A stretch of 64,000 nt of DNA from Natrinema zhouii (GCF_013456555.2 NZ_CP059154.1:2170001-2234000); one strand, 5' to 3'; positions 16,998 through 25,860 are shown, counted from the stretch's first letter. Notes: a model not told the origin generated them from the letters alone. Made by a program: numbers and translations.

Positions 16998-17851
16998 GTT
17001 CGATCGTCGTCGCGAAGAAGGATTTCCGGGACGCCATGCGATCCCGCGTGCTGCTCGGTCTCATCGCCGTCTTCTCCCTGTTTACCGTTGGCGGGGCGTT
17101 CCTCGCGTCGCGGCTATCGGAGCTGTTCGACTCGGGTGGCGGCGACACGACGATGGATCTGATCCTCGCGTTGCAGACGCCGGCGGGCTTTCTCGTTCCA
17201 GTTATCGCCCTGGTCGTCGGCTACGGTGCGATCGCCGGCGAGCGAGAGAGCGGAAGCCTGAAGTTCCTCCTCGGACTGCCACACCGCCGCCGTGACGTCG
17301 TCTTGGGGAAGGTGCTCGGCCGAACGGCGGTGGTGGCCGTCTCGATCCTGATCGGCTTCGGTGTCGGCCTGATCGGACTCGTCGCCTTCATCGGTGAGGT
17401 CTCGATCGTCGACTACGTCACATTCACACTGGTGACGGTGCTGTTCGGGTTCGTCTACGTCTGTATCGGCGTCGGCATCTCCTCGATGACGCGATCGACG
17501 ACAAAAGCCGCGATCGGCGCGTTCGGACTGGTCGTGCTGTTCTGGTTCCTCTGGAGCTTCCTCGCGCAAGCGCTGCTCTACGTCGTCGAAGGCGAGTTCT
17601 TCCCCGACACGTTCCCCGACTGGTTCCTCGCCATGAACTCGTTGACGCCCGACGCTGCGTACGGCTCCGCGATCGCTGCCGTGCTCAGTGACAATCAGTT
17701 CACGGTTGCCAGCACCTACGAGACTGCGGGATTGACCGACGGAACGCTCCCGGTCGTCGCGGAGCCGTGGTTCGGCTTCGTTCTGCTGGCGATCTGGGCG
17801 CTCGTCCCGCTCGGATTCGGGCTCTGGCGGTTCGATCGCGTCGACCTCTGA
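16994..17851 (+). CDS. ABC-2 type exporter permease (NosY-like)
   Basis: A 285-residue membrane protein with six hydrophobic segments. The first contact motif VVAKKDFRDAMRSR is followed by a first helix, and GERESGSLKFLLGLPHRRRDVVLGK is an ABC-2 coupling region of the NosY type. It partners with the ATPase immediately upstream, and the two reading frames overlap. The pair probably exports an unknown substrate or supports metalloenzyme maturation, as NosFY does; no nos genes are nearby. Confidence 0.82.
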   Translation: MSSIVVAKKDFRDAMRSRVLLGLIAVFSLFTVGGAFLASRLSELFDSGGGDTTMDLILALQTPAGFLVPVIALVVGYGAIAGERESGSLKFLLGLPHRRRDVVLGKVLGRTAVVAVSILIGFGVGLIGLVAFIGEVSIVDYVTFTLVTVLFGFVYVCIGVGISSMTRSTTKAAIGAFGLVVLFWFLWSFLAQALLYVVEGEFFPDTFPDWFLAMNSLTPDAAYGSAIAAVLSDNQFTVASTYETAGLTDGTLPVVAEPWFGFVLLAIWALVPLGFGLWRFDRVDL

Positions 17852-17902
17852 TTGCGTCGCCGAGCTACAACGTTTTTCCCGTCGCCGCCCGCTTTGACAC
17901 GC

Positions 17903-18610
17903 ATGAAGACGGAGGGTGGCTCCACCGACGCGAAACGAGACGCCGGCGAACGCGCGGCCGAGGAGGCCGAAGACGGATTCGTCGTCGGCCTCGGTACCGG
18001 TTCGACGACCGCTCACGCGATACGGGCACTCGGCCGCGCCGTCGACGATGGCCTCGAGATCCGCGGGATTCCGACCTCGTTCCAGTCCCGGGAACTGGCC
18101 CTCGAGGTCGGAGTTCCACTGACGGAACTCGACGCGGTCGACGGCGTCGACCTCGCGATCGACGGCGCGGATCAGGTAGTCGACGACCCCGATGTGACGG
18201 CCCACGGCGCGCTCATCAAGGGCGGCGGTGGGGCACACGCGCGCGAGAAACTCGTCGATGCGGCCGCGGACCGGTTCATCGTCGTCGCGGATCCCTCGAA
18301 GCTGAGCGATCGCCTCGAGCGCCCGGTCCCGCTCGAAGTCCGCCCCGACGCCCACACGGTCGTCGCCGAGCGGATTCGGGAACTGGACGGCGAGCCGACG
18401 CTCCGGGACGCCGAGCGAAAGGACGGTCCGGTCGTGACCGACAACGGGAATCTGATACTCGACTGCGCGTTCGGCCCGATCGACGACCCCGACGCGCTGG
18501 CGACGCGGCTCTCGGGGATTCCAGGCGTCGTGGAACACGGCCTGTTCGTCGGACTGGCCGACGCGACCTACGTCGGCACCGAGGGGAGCGTCGAGGTGCG
18601 GCGCTACTGA
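17903..18610 (+). CDS. rpiA: Ribose-5-phosphate isomerase A
   Basis: A 235-residue enzyme interconverting ribose 5-phosphate and ribulose 5-phosphate, for nucleotide synthesis. Family motifs in order: GLGTGST near residue 29, IDGADQVD-like (AIDGADQV) near 86, and KGGGGAHAREK near 104, where the glutamate and lysine form the active site; DNGN is near 176. Length is normal. The frame is open to 17852, but the ATG at 17903 gives the usual N-terminus. It follows the ABC-2 permease by 51 bases, with no evident functional link. Confidence 0.92.
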   Translation: MKTEGGSTDAKRDAGERAAEEAEDGFVVGLGTGSTTAHAIRALGRAVDDGLEIRGIPTSFQSRELALEVGVPLTELDAVDGVDLAIDGADQVVDDPDVTAHGALIKGGGGAHAREKLVDAAADRFIVVADPSKLSDRLERPVPLEVRPDAHTVVAERIRELDGEPTLRDAERKDGPVVTDNGNLILDCAFGPIDDPDALATRLSGIPGVVEHGLFVGLADATYVGTEGSVEVRRY

Positions 18611-18632
18611 CGCGGGGCTACTGAACTATCTC

Positions 18633-19019
18633 TCACTCCGTCGTCTCCCGGCGGTTACCCGCCGCGTTGCGTGGCGCATCGACCGGCCGCGAGAACAGCC
18701 CGGCGATCAGATAGACGGCCCCGAGCAAGCGAGTTGCGGGTATCACCCATCCCTTTAGCTCGAGGTCGTCGGGGTTCTCGTAGGCCGCTCCGAGACCCCA
18801 GTCGACGACCGTTCGCGGGAGCAACGCCATGAGACAGCCGCCGATGACGATCCCCGTCTCGATACCCGCCGGCACCCCATCGTCACGGGAAAGCAGCCAG
18901 ACGAACACCAGCCCCTCGAGTCGCGCGATCGGGACCGTCCACGGTCGTAATCTGCCCTGATCGGGGGTCTCGAACGCGAGTCGTTCGCCGAATTCGATGA
19001 CCCGGTCGGGGGCGATCAC
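18633..19019 (-). CDS. Small membrane protein, likely N-terminally shortened paralog of the next gene
   Basis: A 128-residue protein as read from the GTG at 19019, with two or three hydrophobic helices. It aligns by eye along its length with the protein at 19092-19547; shared blocks are (I/L)EGL(V/L)FVWLL, (N/T)xDDLEL(K/R)xW and (A/T)RLLG(A/V)(V/L)YL. Upstream of the GTG the frame still reads residues matching the paralog (LAIGFALLEVIAP versus LIAFGLIEIITP), but a TGA stops it 11 codons earlier and no ATG, GTG or TTG lies in between. So the true N-terminus is unclear, or a small deletion has removed the start. Function unknown. Confidence 0.55.
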   Translation of the reverse strand: MIAPDRVIEFGERLAFETPDQGRLRPWTVPIARLEGLVFVWLLSRDDGVPAGIETGIVIGGCLMALLPRTVVDWGLGAAYENPDDLELKGWVIPATRLLGAVYLIAGLFSRPVDAPRNAAGNRRETTE

Positions 19020-19091
19020 CTCGAGCAGGGCGAACCCAATTGCCAGTGTTCATTTCGTGGCTCGCATCGTTTCTGTATCGGCGTTTCAATT

Positions 19092-19547
19092 TCAACTCGA
19101 GCGGAGACGAAGCCGGGACGACGACTGGTCCGATTCGTCATGCGTCTGGTCAGTCGTCGTCTCCGTGTCGGTACTTCGGGAGAGCAGCGTGACGGTCAGG
19201 TAGAGCACACCCAGCAGGCGCGCCGCGGGCTCCACCCACGGGCGTAACTCGAGGTCGTCGGTGTTGACGTACACGAGGTGCTGACTGAGCCTGATGATCG
19301 GCCGCGGGACGAGCACGAGCGCCAGCCCGGCGAGTCCGAGACCAGCGGTGACCAGTGTCGATCCCTCGCGGCCACGGACGAGCAACCAGACGAAGAGCAA
19401 CCCCTCGACTCGAGCGCCCGTTAGCGCCAACGGTCGTCGCTGGGTCGCGGCGGGGTTTCGCAGGCCGATTCGCTCGCACAACCTGATGATTGGCTCCGGT
19501 GTGATGATCTCGATGAGTCCGAAGGCGATCAGGAGTCTCCGTAGCAT
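19092..19547 (-). CDS. Small haloarchaeal membrane protein (hypothetical)
   Basis: A 151-residue protein with four hydrophobic stretches, starting ATG at 19547. It is homologous to the adjacent gene at 18633-19019, forming a tandem pair 72 bases apart on the same strand. The C-terminal 30 residues are polar (Ser/Thr/Asp/Arg). I recognise no named family or catalytic motif. The duplication suggests one ancestral gene copied locally. Confidence 0.65.
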   Translation of the reverse strand: MLRRLLIAFGLIEIITPEPIIRLCERIGLRNPAATQRRPLALTGARVEGLLFVWLLVRGREGSTLVTAGLGLAGLALVLVPRPIIRLSQHLVYVNTDDLELRPWVEPAARLLGVLYLTVTLLSRSTDTETTTDQTHDESDQSSSRLRLRSS

Positions 19548-19701
19548 CTCCTGGACGTATCACGGCGTGGGACAAAAAACTCGAGCCGGCAAGCAGGGGG
19601 TGATCACTGAACGCGAACCGGCTCGGCGCTCGCTACCGGTTGCCTGCGACAAGCATCGCTAGTCGACTTGTGTCCCTAAAAAACCGCTCAGATAGCGTGC
19701 T

Positions 19702-19869
19702 TTACAGGTCGCGGGGCTGGACCGTCTTCCGGTCGTTAGCCTCTGCGCGTCGGGCGGCGTCGTCGAGCAGCTCCGAGACTTCTTCGTCGAGTGCGTCGTA
19801 GAAATCCGAGGCGACGTTTTTGTCATCGAGCGCTTCCTTTACGGCGGCTTTGACGATAAGGTCTGCCAT
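19702..19869 (-). CDS. DUF1931-type histone-fold protein
   Basis: A 55-residue protein starting MADLIVKAAVKEAL and ending KTVQPRDL. The ending, with Arg-Lys-Thr-Val in a short loop before a final strand, and the helical length suit a minimal histone fold, as in archaeal DUF1931/histone-like proteins. It probably binds DNA or a partner as a dimer. The ATG at 19869 is preferred over an upstream in-frame ATG because of the strong TATA-like box 27-30 bases before it. Confidence 0.75.
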   Translation of the reverse strand: MADLIVKAAVKEALDDKNVASDFYDALDEEVSELLDDAARRAEANDRKTVQPRDL

Positions 19870-19895
19870 ACGATGTATCCGTTTCGCGTTACCCC

Positions 19896-19902
19896 ATATA
19901 AG
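19896..19902 (-). promoter_or_regulatory. TATA-like box of the histone-fold gene
   Basis: On the minus strand the bases CTTATAT lie about 30 bases upstream of the ATG at 19869. This is the spacing expected for a leaderless haloarchaeal transcript and it supports the short start. Confidence 0.6.
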
Positions 19903-20151
19903 ATTTCTGCTTAGAGATGGAAATACGGGGGTTGCAGCGGTTGATTCGCCCGTTTCGACGACCCAAACCACCGGAAAGTATATGTCTGATGAATGGCGGA
20001 CACGATTTCCGACGCTATCGAACCGGTGGATCCGGCTCGCGCGCGGTCCTCCGGGGCTCGCGCGCACGTTCTGCGATCGGGGGATCGGCGGTTCCGGTTC
20101 GTCTCGAAATCGGGTCGACGGATTCGAGTACGTCGGTCGCGGAGGACGAGT

Positions 20152-20910
20152 ATGCGCGAACTGCTCGAGGCCGTCGCCGACGGCTCGCTGTCGCCGACGG
20201 CAGCCGAAGCTGAGCTCAGGGGATACGTCACCGAGGAGGCGGGTCGATTCGACGCGACCCGCGACCGGCGTCGGGGCATTCCGGAAGGGATCTTCGCCGA
20301 AGGAAAGTCAGCTTCACAGGTCATTGCGCTGGCTGAAACCGCCCTCGAGACGACGGGTCGAGCGTTGCTCACCCGCGTTTCCGACTCGCAGTTCAACGCG
20401 CTCGAGGCCCATCTCGACGAGACGGTTCCGGAGGCGACGATCGACCGCCGAAGCACGACTGTCCGCGTGACAACGTCGTCGTCCGATTCGCCGTCCCTCG
20501 ACGCGACCGTGGGAATCGCCACCGGTGGGACGGTCGACGGACCGGTCGCCGACGAGGCGGAACTCGTCTGTGTGGACGCCGGCGCGACGGTCGATCGAGT
20601 CGACGATATCGGCGTCGCGGCGCTGTCTCGGACCCTCGATCAGCTCGATCGATTCCGCGAGGCGGACGTACTGATCGTTGTCGCCGGCCGAGAGGGGGCG
20701 CTGCCGACCGTCATCGCAGGCCTCGTCGACACGCCGGTCATCGGCGTTCCCGTCTCGAGCGGCTACGGTCACGCCGGGAACGGCGAGGCGGCACTCGCCG
20801 GGATGCTCCAATCCTGTACCGTGCTGTCGGTCGTCAACATCGACGCGGGGTTCGTCGCCGGTGCCCAGGCGACCCTGATTGCGCGGGCGATCGACACCGC
20901 TCGTGACTGA
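20152..20910 (+). CDS. larB: LarB: AIR-carboxylase-like enzyme of nickel-pincer cofactor synthesis
   Basis: A 252-residue protein when started at ATG 20152 (MRELLEAVADG), the length of LarB. A PurE-like core is visible in the second half: a TGGTVDGPVADEAE region, then DVLIVVAGREGALPTVIAGL and PVIGVPVSSGYG. LarB carboxylates and hydrolyses nicotinic acid adenine dinucleotide in the first step of the nickel-pincer cofactor used by lactate racemase and related enzymes. The frame extends upstream to 19993, but that part is Arg-rich and unlike LarB. No larC, larE or larA is in the window. Confidence 0.85.
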   Translation: MRELLEAVADGSLSPTAAEAELRGYVTEEAGRFDATRDRRRGIPEGIFAEGKSASQVIALAETALETTGRALLTRVSDSQFNALEAHLDETVPEATIDRRSTTVRVTTSSSDSPSLDATVGIATGGTVDGPVADEAELVCVDAGATVDRVDDIGVAALSRTLDQLDRFREADVLIVVAGREGALPTVIAGLVDTPVIGVPVSSGYGHAGNGEAALAGMLQSCTVLSVVNIDAGFVAGAQATLIARAIDTARD

Positions 20911-20975
20911 CACGCACACCTAGTTACGGAAAAATAGTTTCCACTATCGAAAACTCACACAGCGTTTGGGGAAGG

Positions 20976-20983
20976 ATATTTAA
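20976..20983 (+). promoter_or_regulatory. TATA-like box upstream of the zinc-finger gene
   Basis: ATATTTAA at this position would place transcription start near 21003-21010, giving a leader of about 20-27 bases before the ATG at 21030. That leader would contain the hairpin described separately. Confidence 0.5.
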
Positions 20984-20992
20984 CCGTTCACC

Positions 20993-21024
20993 CGGTACGT
21001 TCGAGTACCGGCTTCGGCCGGTGT
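20993..21024 (+). promoter_or_regulatory. Two overlapping hairpins, one with a UUCG tetraloop, in the leader
   Basis: CGGTAC (20993-20998) pairs with GTACCG (21005-21010). The second arm is also the start of a stronger hairpin: GTACCGGC, TTCG, GCCGGTGT (21005-21024), with a CCGGC-UUCG-GCCGG core. The two folds cannot form together. The second ends five bases before the ATG. UUCG tetraloops are exceptionally stable; a regulatory role is inferred only. Confidence 0.5.
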
Positions 21025-21029
21025 GACCA

Positions 21030-21179
21030 ATGCCCAAGTGTGACCACTGCGGCGCGCACGTCTCCGAACGGTTCGCACGCGTCTTCGCCGACGAATACGG
21101 TGAGATCCACGCCTGCGTCAGCTGTTCGGCCAACGCCGGAATCGCGGAGGCCGCGAAAGAGCGCGCTCGCGGAACCTGA
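21030..21179 (+). CDS. DUF7563-like 49-residue zinc-ribbon protein
   Basis: A tiny protein with two CxxC knuckles (C4, C7 and C29, C32), starting MPKCDHCG and continuing with VSERFARVFAD between the pairs. The four cysteines are spaced to bind one zinc. This matches a widespread small haloarchaeal zinc-finger family. The partner could be nucleic acid or protein. It has its own TATA-like box and an unusual hairpin leader. The ATG follows CCA with no obvious Shine-Dalgarno sequence. Confidence 0.8.
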   Translation: MPKCDHCGAHVSERFARVFADEYGEIHACVSCSANAGIAEAAKERARGT

Positions 21180-21261
21180 CGATCGCGACCAACACATGAC
21201 CAACAACCACGCGTCCCACCGGACCTGACGCTTTTTACGCGTCCCCGCCTGACCACGAGCG

Positions 21262-21510
21262 ATGGCCGATCACGTCGTTTACGTCCTCGAGTGCGCCGAC
21301 GGCTCGCTCTACACCGGCTACACGACCGACCTCGAGCGACGCGTCGCCGAACACGACGCCGGCGAGGGCGCGAAGTACACGCGCGGGCGAACGCCGGTCG
21401 AACTCCAATACCACGAGCGGTTCGACTCGAAGTCGGCCGCGATGTCCCGCGAGTACGAGATCAAGCAGTTGCGTCGCACGGAGAAAGAACGGCTCGTTGG
21501 CCTCGAGTGA
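21262..21510 (+). CDS. GIY-YIG domain protein (UPF0213 type)
   Basis: An 82-residue protein consisting of one GIY-YIG nuclease domain: [15 protein letters not shown] replaces GIY...YIG, followed by the conserved Arg of ERRVAEH, KYTRGR and finally SREYEIKQL with its conserved glutamate. Stand-alone members of this family (YhbQ-like) are thought to act in DNA repair; the biochemical role is poorly defined. It lies 82 bases after the zinc-ribbon gene. Confidence 0.85.
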   Translation: MADHVVYVLECADGSLYTGYTTDLERRVAEHDAGEGAKYTRGRTPVELQYHERFDSKSAAMSREYEIKQLRRTEKERLVGLE

Positions 21511-21624
21511 GCGCCGCTTTCCCAGTTCCACGTGGTCGCAGGTCGGCGATCCGCTCTCAGCGCTATTATCTCTGTTGTCTTGTCCGAAAAATAGATATGT
21601 CGATAGAATAATAGTCATCTCGAG

Positions 21625-22626
21625 ATGCAAATCGATGTCGTCGACGATCTCAGACAGCCCGAATACATCGGTGAGAACCGCTGTGAACCGTGTACCGTCC
21701 TCAATCTCATCATCGCGGCGGTACTCGGCTCCATTATCGCACGGAAATCCCGCCTCGGCGGGCTCCTCGCCGTCGGACTCTCGGTCGCGCTGATCTACCT
21801 CCGGGGATATCTCGTCCCCGGAACGCCGACGCTGACCAAGCGATACCTCCCGCCCGCAGTCCTGCGCTGGTTCGGCAAGGACCCCGAGCCCGCGGTTGCC
21901 AGCGGTCTCGGTGGCGCCGCATCTGCGGCGCCGACCGACATCGCTGACGGGGACCGTGGCCGGTTCAACGCCGACTCGAGCGCGGACAGCGACGTGGGTG
22001 TCACCAGTTACGACGAGGGCGAGCCGCTCGAGACCGACGGCAGTGAGAGCGCCAGCGATTCGACCGAGGCCCACACCGAGCCGACTGTGGCCGACGAGCC
22101 GGCTCCCGTCGACCTCGAGACGCTGTTTCTCGAGCACGATATCCTCGAGCCCTGTGCCGATCGGGACGATCTCTGTCTCACCGCGGACTTCGAGGCCGAC
22201 TGGTTCGACGAGATTAGCGACCTCAACGAGTCGGGTATCGACGTCGCGGCGGCCGTCGACGCGTTCGGATTCGATGCTGACCCCGACGAGTTCGACCTCG
22301 TCGAACGGGACGAGGCCCGGCGGCTACTCTCACCGTCCGGTGCTGCGGGGAACTGGCCGTCCCGGGCCGCCCTGCTCGCCGACATCGCGGCCAGCCGGTC
22401 CCTCAAGTCGTGGCTCGCCGAGTGGACGGCGTACCCCCCGGAGACGAAAGGCGAGGTGCTCAACGGCCTCCGGATGTTCCTCGAGACCTGTCCGTCCGGC
22501 GGCGACGTGCGGATGGGCGAGGAGGTCGTCGAATCCTGCTGTACGTCTCACGAGGTTGTCGCGGTCACCTGCGAGGAGACGGGTGAACGGCTCTTCGAAC
22601 AGCGACTCGACGGCGTCGATGTCTGA
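21625..22626 (+). CDS. Haloarchaeal membrane-anchored protein of unknown function
   Basis: A 333-residue protein. Residues 20-23 are CEPC, followed by two adjoining hydrophobic helices (about 25-58) and a Pro/Thr-rich segment. A disordered acidic Ser/Asp linker (about 95-165) leads to a folded C-terminal part of about 150 residues ending near ESCCTSHEV and TCEETGERL. I do not recognise a domain. The cysteine pairs near both ends could bind metal or form a redox site. It is alone on this strand before the convergent reductase gene. Confidence 0.65.
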   Translation: MQIDVVDDLRQPEYIGENRCEPCTVLNLIIAAVLGSIIARKSRLGGLLAVGLSVALIYLRGYLVPGTPTLTKRYLPPAVLRWFGKDPEPAVASGLGGAASAAPTDIADGDRGRFNADSSADSDVGVTSYDEGEPLETDGSESASDSTEAHTEPTVADEPAPVDLETLFLEHDILEPCADRDDLCLTADFEADWFDEISDLNESGIDVAAAVDAFGFDADPDEFDLVERDEARRLLSPSGAAGNWPSRAALLADIAASRSLKSWLAEWTAYPPETKGEVLNGLRMFLETCPSGGDVRMGEEVVESCCTSHEVVAVTCEETGERLFEQRLDGVDV

Positions 22627-22664
22627 GTCCGTCGGCGTCCGGCACCGCCGCTCGACTCGGCAGT

Positions 22665-23264
22665 TCAGTCGTCAGCCGCCGCAGATTGCGACGACGTGAC
22701 GTTGGGGTCGATGAACGCGTATTCGACGAGCATCCGGCCGAGTTTCTCCACGCGGTCTCGGAGGGCGGGGTCGCGGAACCGACGGTCGTCGATCGCGTCG
22801 GGATCGGTTTCGAACTTTTCGGACGCGTTTCGAAGCCCGACCTGATGCGGGAGGACCCAGCCGTGGACGCCGCGAACGGTGATCCGCAGGTGATCGAGCG
22901 TTGAGCCGTAGCTCCCGCCGCCGGCGGTCGCGAGCAGGCCGACGGTGGTGTCCTCGTACTCGTCGAACCCGCAGTAGTCGTGGAAGTTCTTCAGCGCTCC
23001 CGAGTACGAGCCGTGATAGACCGGAGTTCCGAGGACGACGGCGTCGGCCTCGCGGACCGGCCGCGTCGCGGCCTCGGCGTCGCCCTGATCGCGATCGTTG
23101 ACGTCGGGGTCGTAGACGGGGAGGTCGTACTCCCGCAGGTCGAGCAGCGTCGTCTCGGCGCCGGCCTGGTCGGCCGCCCGGAGGATGTACTTCAGCGCCG
23201 TCCGCGTGTAACTCTCCTCGCGAAGGCTGCCGCTGACGGCGACGACGGAGGGGGAGCGCGTCAT
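22665..23264 (-). CDS. NADPH-dependent FMN reductase
   Basis: A 199-residue flavodoxin-like protein. The N-terminal VVAVSGSLREESYTR is the FMN phosphate loop of the family (GSLRxxSxNR-like), followed by GTPVYHGSYSGALKNFHDY, the classic isoalloxazine-binding motif, and TAGGGSYGS. It reduces flavin, quinone or azo compounds using NAD(P)H. The ATG at 23264 gives the standard N-terminus, and the upstream extension to 23330 is unlike the family. Confidence 0.88.
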   Translation of the reverse strand: MTRSPSVVAVSGSLREESYTRTALKYILRAADQAGAETTLLDLREYDLPVYDPDVNDRDQGDAEAATRPVREADAVVLGTPVYHGSYSGALKNFHDYCGFDEYEDTTVGLLATAGGGSYGSTLDHLRITVRGVHGWVLPHQVGLRNASEKFETDPDAIDDRRFRDPALRDRVEKLGRMLVEYAFIDPNVTSSQSAAADD

Positions 23265-23394
23265 ACCCCGGCGTACGCGACTGATTCGGAAAACGCCGTT
23301 GCAGTCGAACCGACGGCCGACTCGAGTCACTTCGCCGCCACTGCTTTTCCGCCGCTAGCGTCGCTTTTTTCGCGACCGCCGATGACCACCGCGT

Positions 23395-24789
23395 ATGGAG
23401 ACGATCAGTTTCGGTACCGACGGCTGGCGGGCGACGCTCGAGGAGTTCACGACCCCGCGGGTTCGAATGGTGGGGCAGGCGGTCGCCACCTATCTGGCCG
23501 ACCAGGGGCTCGAAGGACCGGTCGCGGTCGGGTACGACGCCCGGGAGACCTCGCGCGGGTTCGCCGAGGAACTGTCGCGCACGCTGTGTGCGAACGGATT
23601 CGACGTGTTGCTCGCCGATCGGGACCGGCCGACGCCGCTGGTCGCCTACGCCATCGCCGATCGCGACCTCGCGGGCGGACTCGTCATTACGGCCTCGCAC
23701 AATCCGCCGGAGTACAACGGCGTCAAGTTCATTCCCGAGGACGGTGCGCCGGCCCTGCCCGCCGTCACCGACGCCATCGCGGAGCGACTCGCCGAGCCCG
23801 AGCCGCTCCCCGAGGACGAACACGGAACCACTCGAGAGGTCGACTTCGCCGAGCCACATGCCGACGCCGCCATCGAACTGGTCGAGTCGATCACCGGTAG
23901 TACCGACCTCTCGGCGCTGACCGCCGCCTACGACGCGATGCACGGCAGCGGTCGCGACACGACCGATACCCTGCTCGAGCGCGCCGGCGCCACGCTCGAG
24001 CGCTATCGCTGCGAGCGCGACCCCGAATTCGGCGGCGGCTCGCCCGAACCCGCCGCGGAGAACCTCGGGGATCTAATCGCGGCCGTGACGGACGACGAGA
24101 GCGACGTCGACCTCGGGATCGCCAACGACGGCGACGCCGACCGAATCGCCGTCGTCACGCCCGAACGCGGCTATATCGACGAGAACCTGTTTTTCGCCGC
24201 GCTCTACGACTACCTGCTCGAGACGGAGTCGGGCGCGGCAGTCCGGACCGTTTCCACGACGTATCTGATCGACCGGGTCGCGGAGGCCCACGGCGAGTCC
24301 GTCCGCGAAGTCCCCGTCGGCTTCAAGTGGGTCGCGGAAGCGATGGCCGAGGGCGACGCGCTCGTCGGCGGCGAGGAGTCCGGCGGGTTCACCGTCCGGG
24401 GCCACGTCCGCGAGAAGGACGGCGTCCTGATGGCGCTGCTCGCGAGTGCGATGCACGCCGCGGAACCGCTGGACGATCGCGTCGATCGGCTGCTCTCCGA
24501 ACACGGCACCGTCGTTCAGGACAAGATCAGCGTCGACTGTCCCGACAGCGAGAAGCAGCGGGTGTTGACGGAGCTCGAGGACGAGATCCCCGAGACCGTG
24601 GCGGGAACCGCGGTCGAGGATATCAACACCGCTGACGGCTTCAAACTCCTGCTGGCCGACGGTTCGTGGTTGCTGGTCCGTCCGAGCGGAACCGAGCCAG
24701 TGTTGCGGGTCTACGCCGAGGCTACAGACGAGGATCGAGTTCGGGAATTGCTCGAGGCGGGTGAAGGGTTGCTCGAGCCGCTCGTGTAA
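23395..24789 (+). CDS. Phosphohexomutase (phosphoglucosamine/phosphomannomutase family)
   Basis: A 464-residue enzyme of the alpha-D-phosphohexomutase superfamily. The phosphoserine loop TASHNPP is at 99-105 (S101), the Mg site NDGDADR near 244, the sugar-binding loop GGEESGG near 325 and the phosphate-binding loop RPSGTEP near 430. Four domains in the usual order and normal length. Paralogs differ in substrate (glucosamine, mannose or glucose phosphate), so the exact one is unresolved; a role in sugar nucleotide supply for the S-layer and N-glycans is likely. Confidence 0.88.
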   Translation: METISFGTDGWRATLEEFTTPRVRMVGQAVATYLADQGLEGPVAVGYDARETSRGFAEELSRTLCANGFDVLLADRDRPTPLVAYAIADRDLAGGLVITASHNPPEYNGVKFIPEDGAPALPAVTDAIAERLAEPEPLPEDEHGTTREVDFAEPHADAAIELVESITGSTDLSALTAAYDAMHGSGRDTTDTLLERAGATLERYRCERDPEFGGGSPEPAAENLGDLIAAVTDDESDVDLGIANDGDADRIAVVTPERGYIDENLFFAALYDYLLETESGAAVRTVSTTYLIDRVAEAHGESVREVPVGFKWVAEAMAEGDALVGGEESGGFTVRGHVREKDGVLMALLASAMHAAEPLDDRVDRLLSEHGTVVQDKISVDCPDSEKQRVLTELEDEIPETVAGTAVEDINTADGFKLLLADGSWLLVRPSGTEPVLRVYAEATDEDRVRELLEAGEGLLEPLV

Positions 24790-24912
24790 GTCTCTGAGTA
24801 CGTAGAATCCGTCCTATCGTCTCGATTACGACCGATAGAATGCAACTTAACTGCCTCGTAGACGTGAATGGTGCATCCGGTCTGAGAGTAGAACGATAAC
24901 AGAGAGCGGTCG

Positions 24913-25060
24913 GCTATCGTGGCAACAGGGAATAGCCACGCCCTCCCCAGCCGATTCGCTCGTTCGCTATGCTCACTCGCTCATCCCTCGCACGGCTTCG
25001 AGCCGCGGCTCATTGGCATTCACCACGGCCCAGCGCGCGCCACCGCACGCCGGTTGGTCA
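24913..25060 (+). repeat. Dispersed ~149-base non-coding repeat, copy 1
   Basis: This stretch matches, in opposite orientation, the sequence at 35178-35326. The first 46 bases (from GCTATCGTGGCA) differ at two positions, and the rest (through CCCTCGC, AGCGCGCGCCAC and GCCGG) aligns with more changes and small gaps. No reading frame or known transposase is present. The remaining bases of the 24790-25143 spacer hold nothing I recognise. Confidence 0.75.
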
Positions 25061-25143
25061 ATTCGGAGTGACAGTCGATAAACTGTACTGAGCGTTCAGC
25101 GGGTATTGAAGGAGTCTAAACGGTTCTCTGTACTCCGTCGTCC

Positions 25144-25659
25144 CTAGTCCACTCGCTCCGCCGGCACGCCGACGACGGTCGCACCCGGTTCGACGTCTTC
25201 GGTGACGACCGAGCCAGCGCCGACGGCCGCGTCCTCGCCAATCGTAATGTCGCCCAGCAGCGTCGCGTTCGCGCCCAACTGTGCGCCGTCTTCGATCGTG
25301 GGATGGCGCTTGACGGGTTCGTTGGTGTCGCCGCCGAGCGTAACGCCGTGATACATGTGGACGTCGTCGCCGATTTCGGCCGTCTCGCCGATGACAACGC
25401 CCATTCCGTGATCGATCGTGACTCGGCGGCCGATCTCCGCGCCCGGATGGATCTCGACGCCCGTCAGCAGGCGCACGAGGTGGGAGAACAACCGCGCGAG
25501 AAGGCGGCAGCCACTGCCGCCAGCCCAGCACCGGTGAGCGAGGCGATGTCCCCAGACCGCGTGGAGCCCCGGATAACAGAGCAAGACCTCGAGCCACCCC
25601 TTCGAGGCGGGGTCGCGCTCGTGCATCGCTCGCACGTCCTCGCGGATGCGCCTAAACAT
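25144..25659 (-). CDS. cysE: Serine O-acetyltransferase
   Basis: A 171-residue short-form CysE/EpsC. It makes O-acetylserine from serine and acetyl-CoA, the first step of cysteine synthesis. The hexapeptide left-handed helix begins at about residue 68 and contains [11 protein letters not shown] and [16 protein letters not shown], with the catalytic histidine in DHGMG and the second in MYHGVTLGG. The N-terminal helical domain is much shorter than in E. coli, as in other short-form enzymes. The ATG at 25659 was chosen. No cysK neighbour is present. Confidence 0.9.
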   Translation of the reverse strand: MFRRIREDVRAMHERDPASKGWLEVLLCYPGLHAVWGHRLAHRCWAGGSGCRLLARLFSHLVRLLTGVEIHPGAEIGRRVTIDHGMGVVIGETAEIGDDVHMYHGVTLGGDTNEPVKRHPTIEDGAQLGANATLLGDITIGEDAAVGAGSVVTEDVEPGATVVGVPAERVD

Positions 25660-25860
25660 CGCCCTCTGTCGTCACCCGCACGGAACCGGTCGCGACGCGA
25701 CGCTGCGTTCGGGTCGACTGACCGGACGACCGACGACACCGGTCCACGGCGCGACGAGGATAGTTCCTGTCGGGGCACGCGGTGGAGCCGGTGGATACCA
25801 TACCCGAACGTAGCAGTGGGGTGAGTGTAAAACGATTCGTTTCCGCGGTCTTCCGCTTGC

